Positions 22,124 through 26,140 of a stretch of 26,140 nt of DNA are shown one piece after another. The stretch lies in the NCBI GenBank assembly GCA_910577085.1, contig CAJTLE010000028.1, forward strand, positions 1-26,140, read 5' to 3'. A model generated the notes under the pieces. It ran no database searches. It had not been told where the DNA came from and worked only from the letters and a program-made list of their open reading frames with translations. A program made the position numbers and the translations under genes. The stretch comes from an uncultured Allobaculum sp. (GTDB lineage: Bacteria; Bacillota_I; Bacilli_A; Erysipelotrichales; Erysipelotrichaceae). Each line of letters begins with the position of its first letter. Within the stretch, counting starts at the first letter, position 1.

Positions 22124-22854
22124 AAAGCAACAAACCGCATCTTTCGTCTGTTGATCCTGACTGCCTGACGATCTGCTACACTGTCCCCATCCGACACTTT
22201 GAGCAGATGGTACACTTTTTGTTCAGATCTTTTCTCTGAGCACTCCTTTGCCCAGGACTTCTTTACAGATCCACCTTTCTTCCCTGCACTCTCTGCCCTT
22301 TGATCCCTGTTCTTTCAGAAATGAGTGGTCAAACAAGACTGGCTGACTGGGATGTGAAGCGGGGGAGCACTTCTGGTCCCGAACTGCGGCAGACGGATGA
22401 TTTGTCTCACTATATATATGGTAGGCAATGCCCGATCAATGGCTGACAATACCAGATTGACCTTCAAAGCCCAGAAGCCGGATACAACCATGGAACAGAA
22501 AAAGATTATTTCCAGCATAAAACAGTTGAAATTTCGAAAAGACCGGATTTTGAAGAGCTTTTGTGATCCTTTTTCTGACAACACTTTCAAAAGGTTTGGG
22601 CAGGTTTGAATCTGTAATGGATGTGAATAAAATGGTAAGCGCCAACAGGAGGACACTCATCCGCACAGACCGCAGATTAGTTTATGTTGTATTGCATTCT
22701 GTGATATTTTTCTGTGATAGCGGATTCACTTAAAAATCACTGATTCCTGCATATGGAAAGCGCTTTTTCTTTGTTTCAAACCAGAATGCAGTTCTCTCAT
22801 TCTTCCATATTGTTGCCATTCTAAAAGGGAATGAATTTCTGTGACCGATGGAAG
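22124..22854. other. 730-base divergent spacer between the TPR gene and pfp
   Basis: No supportable gene. On the minus strand two different frames (22436-22666, beginning MRMSVLLLALTILFTSI, and the next frame around 22315-22520 with MLEIIFFCSMVVSGFWALKV) each encode a hydrophobic helix, which may be the frameshifted relic of a small membrane protein. A 10-base direct repeat TTCTGTGATA occurs at 22697-22706 and 22710-22719. A candidate cre box lies at 22755-22768. Confidence 0.4.
22755..22768 (+). promoter_or_regulatory. Candidate catabolite-responsive element (cre)
   Basis: The 14 bases GGAAAGCGCTTTTT match the Bacillus-type CcpA site TGWAAGCGCTTTCA at 11 positions, including the palindromic centre. 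It lies about 90 bases before the -35 box of the PPi-phosphofructokinase gene, a place where CcpA can activate glycolytic genes. No ccpA gene is in the window. Confidence 0.35.
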
Positions 22855-22883
22855 TTTACAATTGTTTTTGGCTATTCTATGAT
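22855..22883 (+). promoter_or_regulatory. Promoter of pfp
   Basis: TTTACA (22855-22860), 17 bases, TATGAT (22878-22883), both 5 of 6 to consensus. Transcription would start near 22890, about 23 bases before the ATG. Confidence 0.85.
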
Positions 22884-22912
22884 TGAAACGTTGAAAGAGG
22901 AGAAACTTATCA

Positions 22913-24577
22913 ATGACAATTTCACCATTACAGAAAGCACGCTATGAGTATTCACCAAAACTCCCTGGCATGCTGAGATCTGGAATTTCCGAAATCACCG
23001 TGAAAACGGGTGCTCCAACCCAGAGCGTAGCCGATCAGGAAGTGATCGCAAAACTGTTCCCGAACACATATGGCGAACCAGAAATCACTTTCGAAGCCGG
23101 CGAAGCAAAAGATGTAACCCCAACAAAGAAAACTGTTGGCGTTATCCTGTCCGGTGGTCAGGCTCCAGGCGGACACAACGTTATTTCTGGTCTGTACGAT
23201 GCCCTCAAGGCTCTGAACCCAGAAAACACTTTAATCGGCTTCAAAGGCGGCCCAAGCGGTCTGATCGAAGACGACTTCGTTGTATTTGATGATCCATTCA
23301 TCAATGAATACCGCAACACTGGCGGTTTCGACATCATCGGTTCCGGCCGTACAAAACTCGAAACTGAAGAACAGTTCGCAATCGCTGCTGATGTGGCTAA
23401 AAAGCATGGAATCGACGCAATCGTTATCATCGGTGGTGACGACTCCAATACAAACGCTGCTGTTTTAGCTGAATACTTTGCCGCTCACAACACGGGCGTC
23501 CAGGTAATCGGTGCGCCAAAAACAATCGATGGCGACCTGAAAAACGAAGACATCGAAACTTCTTTTGGTTTTGATACTGCGACAAAAACATACAGTGAAC
23601 TGATTGGTAACATTGAACGCGATGCCAACTCCGCTAAAAAATACTGGCACTTCATCAAGGTTATGGGTCGTTCCGCTTCCCACGTTGCTCTGGAATGCGC
23701 TCTGGAAACACAGCCAAACATCTGCCTGATTTCCGAAGAAGTTGCAGCCAAGAAAATGTCCCTGGCCCAGATTGCCAACTACATCGCCGATGCCGTTGAA
23801 AAACGTGCTGCCAACGGCGACAACTTTGGCGTAGCCATCATTCCAGAAGGTGTTGTTGAATTCGTTCCAGAATTCTCCAAACTGATTGCTGAAATCAACG
23901 AACTGCTCGCCGGTGCCAAAGCGGATGAATTCAATGCTCTGCCAACATGGGCTGACAAATATGCATTCATCGAAAAAGGTCTGACTCCAGAATCCATGGA
24001 CGTCTTCAAAATCCTGCCAACTGGTATCCAGCAGCAGTTATTCCTCGAACGTGACCCACACGGAAACGTACAGGTATCTCTGATCGAATCTGAAAAACTG
24101 TTCTCGGCACTGGTTGCTGACGAACTGGCCCGTCGTAAAGAAGCTGGCACATACAAAGGCAAATTCAGCCCTCTGCACCACTTCTTCGGTTATGAAGGAC
24201 GCTGCGCATTCCCATCCAACTTCGATGCGGACTACTGCTACTCCTTAGGCTACAATGCCGCTCTGTTAATCGAAAACGGCTTCAACGGTTATCTGTCCAA
24301 GATTTCCAACCTGTCCAGACCAGCTGAAGAATGGGTTGCCGGTGGTATGCCAATCACAAAGATGATGAACATTGAACGTCGTCACGGTGAAGACAAACCT
24401 GTTATCCGTAAAGCTCTCGTTGAACTGGATGGCAAACCATTCAAATTCTTCGAAGCCAATCGTGACACCTGGGCTGTTGAAACTGCATATACCTTCCCAG
24501 GTGCTATCCAGTACTATGGACCAGCTGAAGTCTGCGATCTGACAACCAGAACGCTGGCTCTTGAAAAAGGCGAATAA
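22913..24577 (+). CDS. pfp: Diphosphate-fructose-6-phosphate 1-phosphotransferase (PPi-dependent phosphofructokinase)
   Basis: The enzyme phosphorylates fructose 6-phosphate with pyrophosphate instead of ATP, reversibly, saving ATP in glycolysis. The 554-residue length is that of the long, plant-beta-like group rather than the 320-residue ATP enzyme. Motifs agree: 'GVILSGGQAPGGHN' (76-89), 'GGDDSN' (174-179), where the second Asp replaces the Gly of ATP enzymes and blocks ATP, and 'PKTIDGDL' (202-209), where Lys marks PPi use. 'VMGRSASHVALE' and 'GYEGRCAFPSNFDADYCYSL' follow. Codons are strongly biased (AAC, CTG, GAA, CCA), suggesting high expression. GAGGAG precedes the ATG by 10 bases. It is a single-gene plus-strand unit. 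Confidence 0.96.
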   Translation: MTISPLQKARYEYSPKLPGMLRSGISEITVKTGAPTQSVADQEVIAKLFPNTYGEPEITFEAGEAKDVTPTKKTVGVILSGGQAPGGHNVISGLYDALKALNPENTLIGFKGGPSGLIEDDFVVFDDPFINEYRNTGGFDIIGSGRTKLETEEQFAIAADVAKKHGIDAIVIIGGDDSNTNAAVLAEYFAAHNTGVQVIGAPKTIDGDLKNEDIETSFGFDTATKTYSELIGNIERDANSAKKYWHFIKVMGRSASHVALECALETQPNICLISEEVAAKKMSLAQIANYIADAVEKRAANGDNFGVAIIPEGVVEFVPEFSKLIAEINELLAGAKADEFNALPTWADKYAFIEKGLTPESMDVFKILPTGIQQQLFLERDPHGNVQVSLIESEKLFSALVADELARRKEAGTYKGKFSPLHHFFGYEGRCAFPSNFDADYCYSLGYNAALLIENGFNGYLSKISNLSRPAEEWVAGGMPITKMMNIERRHGEDKPVIRKALVELDGKPFKFFEANRDTWAVETAYTFPGAIQYYGPAEVCDLTTRTLALEKGE

Positions 24578-24620
24578 TCACTCGTCTTTTCAGCTCTAAT
24601 CCCAATCACCAATCATCAAT

Positions 24621-24655
24621 AAAGGATCGAATCTTAACGGACTCGATCCTTTTTG
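24621..24655 (+). terminator. Rho-independent terminator of pfp
   Basis: AAAGGATCGA (24621-24630) and TCGATCCTTT (24643-24652) form a perfect 10-base stem running into T, about 45 bases after the stop. Confidence 0.92.
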
Positions 24656-24897
24656 TCTATCTTCTGTTTTCTATACCATCTATATGTTTTTAGAGAATCT
24701 ATTTCAAGCACCATATAGGACAAAATTATCCTAAATTCCCGGATATAATTCCACCTACAGCTAGAAATCCAAAAGTAATATTTACTATATCTACCCGTCT
24801 TCAGGGTTTGAGTATTACTTTCTTTAGAAAAACGCGAAAAAAATTTAGAAGATCATTTATTTCAGCCTTAAATAAGGGCCTTTTTTTTTGAAAAAAA
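24656..24897. other. AT-rich junction before the transposase gene, with two dyads and a hairpin
   Basis: No gene. An imperfect 18-base dyad TAGGA...TCCTA lies at 24716-24733, operator-like. A 50-base hairpin with perfect 9-base arms AAAGTAATA (24772-24780) and TATTACTTT (24813-24821) and an inner ACCC/GGGT pairing follows. Then GCCTT/AAGGGC with nine T (24865-24889) makes a plus-strand terminator. Such structures often sit at an IS end and block transcription entering from the host; the exact IS boundary was not found. Confidence 0.45.
24864..24889 (+). terminator. Terminator-like hairpin just upstream of the transposase promoter
   Basis: A short stem (GCCTT with AAGG-GC) is followed by nine T (24881-24889). 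It would stop readthrough from pfp into the transposase gene. Confidence 0.55.
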
Positions 24898-24926
24898 TTG
24901 CAGGGATATTAATTTTGCTCTATACT
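24898..24926 (+). promoter_or_regulatory. Promoter of the transposase gene
   Basis: TTGCAG (24898-24903), 17 bases, TATACT (24921-24926). The predicted leader to the ATG at 24966 is about 30 bases. Confidence 0.7.
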
Positions 24927-24965
24927 GGTAATACATGTAATATCTAATTACGGGGAAAATATGGT

Positions 24966-26140
24966 ATGGCATTTCATCTCAGAAAATCAAAACGCGCTAA
25001 AGGGATCTATCTTCAAATTTACGAGTCATATCGGGATCCAGAAACCAAGCTGCCTAAATCAAAACATATAAAAACACTAGGTTATGCAGATTATTTAGAA
25101 TCTCAAGGAGTTAAAGATCCAATCAATTTCTATACAGCTGCTGTGCAAACGATGAACGACAAACGGAAAATTCAGACCTCCAAGGAAAAATTGATAGAAA
25201 AAAACATTCCAGAAAAACGCATTGGCTTTTTTGTGCCTGCAGCGATTTATCGCCGCTTGGATGTCAAAACTGATATTAATTACCTTCAATATGGACGTAA
25301 ATATGAATATAATTTGTCGGATTGTCTTGAGCTGTTAATCTATTCAAGACTGTGTAATCCTGTGTCTAAATTTAAAACTGTTAACGAAGTATTTCCCACT
25401 CTGTTTGGTCGGCCACAGTTTTCCTATGATCAGACCCTTTCCTGCTTAGAGTTGCTCGGACGCGAATATGAAAAAGTAGTAGAAATCTTTACGCATCATA
25501 CACATGAAACATACATTCTGGATGTGAATAAAACCTATTTTGACTGTACAAATTTCTATTTTGAAATAGATGCTCAGGACGACTGGCGACGTAAAGGTCC
25601 TTCTAAAGAAAATCGAACTGATCCTATTATTGGTATGGGATTATTGCTTGATGCAAATTGTCTTCCAATTGGAATGAGACTTTACCCTGGTAATCAGTCT
25701 GAGAAACCGGTTATGCGTGAAGTTCTCCATGACCTTAAAAATCAACAGGGAGTGACGGGGAAAACGGTCAGAGTGGCCGATAAGGGCCTCAATTGTGCTG
25801 AAAACATCCATGATGCGATCCAGGCCCATGATGGGTATATCTTCTCGAAATCAGTCCTCCAACTCCCTGAGGGTGAGATGGAGTGGGCTATCAAAGATGT
25901 GGGGTTTCAGGAAGTGATAGATCGTGATGGCCGGCTGGCCTACAAAATAAAGAGTAAACTTTTTCAACATAAATACGATTACCGGGACGAAAATGGAAGA
26001 AAGCATAGTCTCACCGTCACTGAAAAAAGAGTGGTCACATTCAATCCTTCTTTGGCTAGAAAAAAACGTCGGGAGATTACCAGATTAGAAGAAAAAGCCA
26101 AAAATCTGTGCGCCAGTGCGGCAAAAAAATCTGATTACGG
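24966..26140 (+). CDS. IS1634-family transposase, C-terminus cut by window edge
   Basis: An open frame from the ATG at 24966 runs to the window end (391 codons visible; the family is usually 550-600 residues). It begins MAFHLRKSKRAKGIYLQIYE, the IS1634 opening ('..KGRTYVYI..S.'). The core has 'SKFKTVNEVFPTLFG', the first catalytic Asp in 'KTYFDCTNFYFE', 'LPIGMRLYPGNQSEKPVMRE' and the second Asp in 'VRVADKGLNCAENIHDAI'. The third acidic residue should lie beyond the window. IS1634 elements move by cut-and-paste with DDE chemistry. Another ATG at 24961 is out of frame. Codon use is more AT-rich than its neighbours. The frame is intact as far as seen. Confidence 0.9.
   Translation, partial: MAFHLRKSKRAKGIYLQIYESYRDPETKLPKSKHIKTLGYADYLESQGVKDPINFYTAAVQTMNDKRKIQTSKEKLIEKNIPEKRIGFFVPAAIYRRLDVKTDINYLQYGRKYEYNLSDCLELLIYSRLCNPVSKFKTVNEVFPTLFGRPQFSYDQTLSCLELLGREYEKVVEIFTHHTHETYILDVNKTYFDCTNFYFEIDAQDDWRRKGPSKENRTDPIIGMGLLLDANCLPIGMRLYPGNQSEKPVMREVLHDLKNQQGVTGKTVRVADKGLNCAENIHDAIQAHDGYIFSKSVLQLPEGEMEWAIKDVGFQEVIDRDGRLAYKIKSKLFQHKYDYRDENGRKHSLTVTEKRVVTFNPSLARKKRREITRLEEKAKNLCASAAKKSDY

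Larger units (their letters stand above)
24772..26140 (+). mobile_element. IS1634-family insertion sequence, left part only
   Basis: The element includes the transposase gene with its promoter and terminator-like hairpins. The left boundary is placed provisionally at the 9-base arms starting at 24772; terminal inverted repeats and target-site duplication cannot be identified without the right end. Confidence 0.6.

Noticed and set aside
22710..22740. CRP/FNR or Rex site (TGTGA...TCAC)
   Set aside because: The half-sites are 8 bases apart rather than 6, and the dyad is imperfect.

Overview
The window is a piece of a low-to-moderate GC Bacillota chromosome. It uses the standard genetic code: TAA and TGA both act as stops and TGG encodes Trp. 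The gene order follows the classic Firmicutes block ffh - rpsP - khpA - rimM - trmD - rplS - lepB - rbgA - rnhB - topA - trmFO - xerC - rpsB - tsf, all on the minus strand, so transcription runs from high to low coordinates. An Erysipelotrichia-like gut bacterium is my best guess, from the overall flavour of the proteins and the absence of dprA, clpQY-codY, ylxM and ylqD from places where relatives carry them. That placement is inference; no rRNA or tRNA lies in the window to test it.

Layout. 1-1630: a truncated excisionase-type HTH gene, a NimA-like flavin/PPOX protein, a gap with unexplained plus-strand terminators, and a GtrA-family membrane protein. 1933-3980: rpsB-tsf with its own promoter and a structured leader. 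3976-11133: lepB-rbgA-rnhB-topA-trmFO-xerC, mostly overlapping or nearly touching, with extra promoters before lepB and topA. 11236-15545: rplS, an inserted anchored M15 peptidase with a repeat tail, trmD-rimM, then khpA-rpsP. 15542-17669: ffh followed in frame by a PBECR4-like putative nuclease gene. 17668-22123: a three-gene operon (TPR protein, lone ABC permease, family 2 glycosyltransferase). 22855-24655: a plus-strand PPi-dependent phosphofructokinase with strong promoter and terminator. 24656-26140: AT-richer DNA with the first two thirds of an IS1634-type transposase, cut by the window end.

How it fits together. Most of the window makes or modifies the translation and secretion machinery: ribosomal proteins S2, S16 and L19, EF-Ts, tRNA modification (TrmD, TrmFO), ribosome maturation (RimM, RbgA, KhpA), signal recognition particle and signal peptidase, plus topoisomerase I, RNase HII and XerC for the chromosome. 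The parts that look accessory are the PBECR4-like gene, the M15 peptidase, the TPR/permease/glycosyltransferase operon, the IS element and the left-end HTH gene. A recurring oddity is that at least seven unrelated proteins here (S2, TrmFO, TopA, Ffh, the M15 peptidase, the glycosyltransferase and the TPR protein) end in low-complexity, probably disordered tails.
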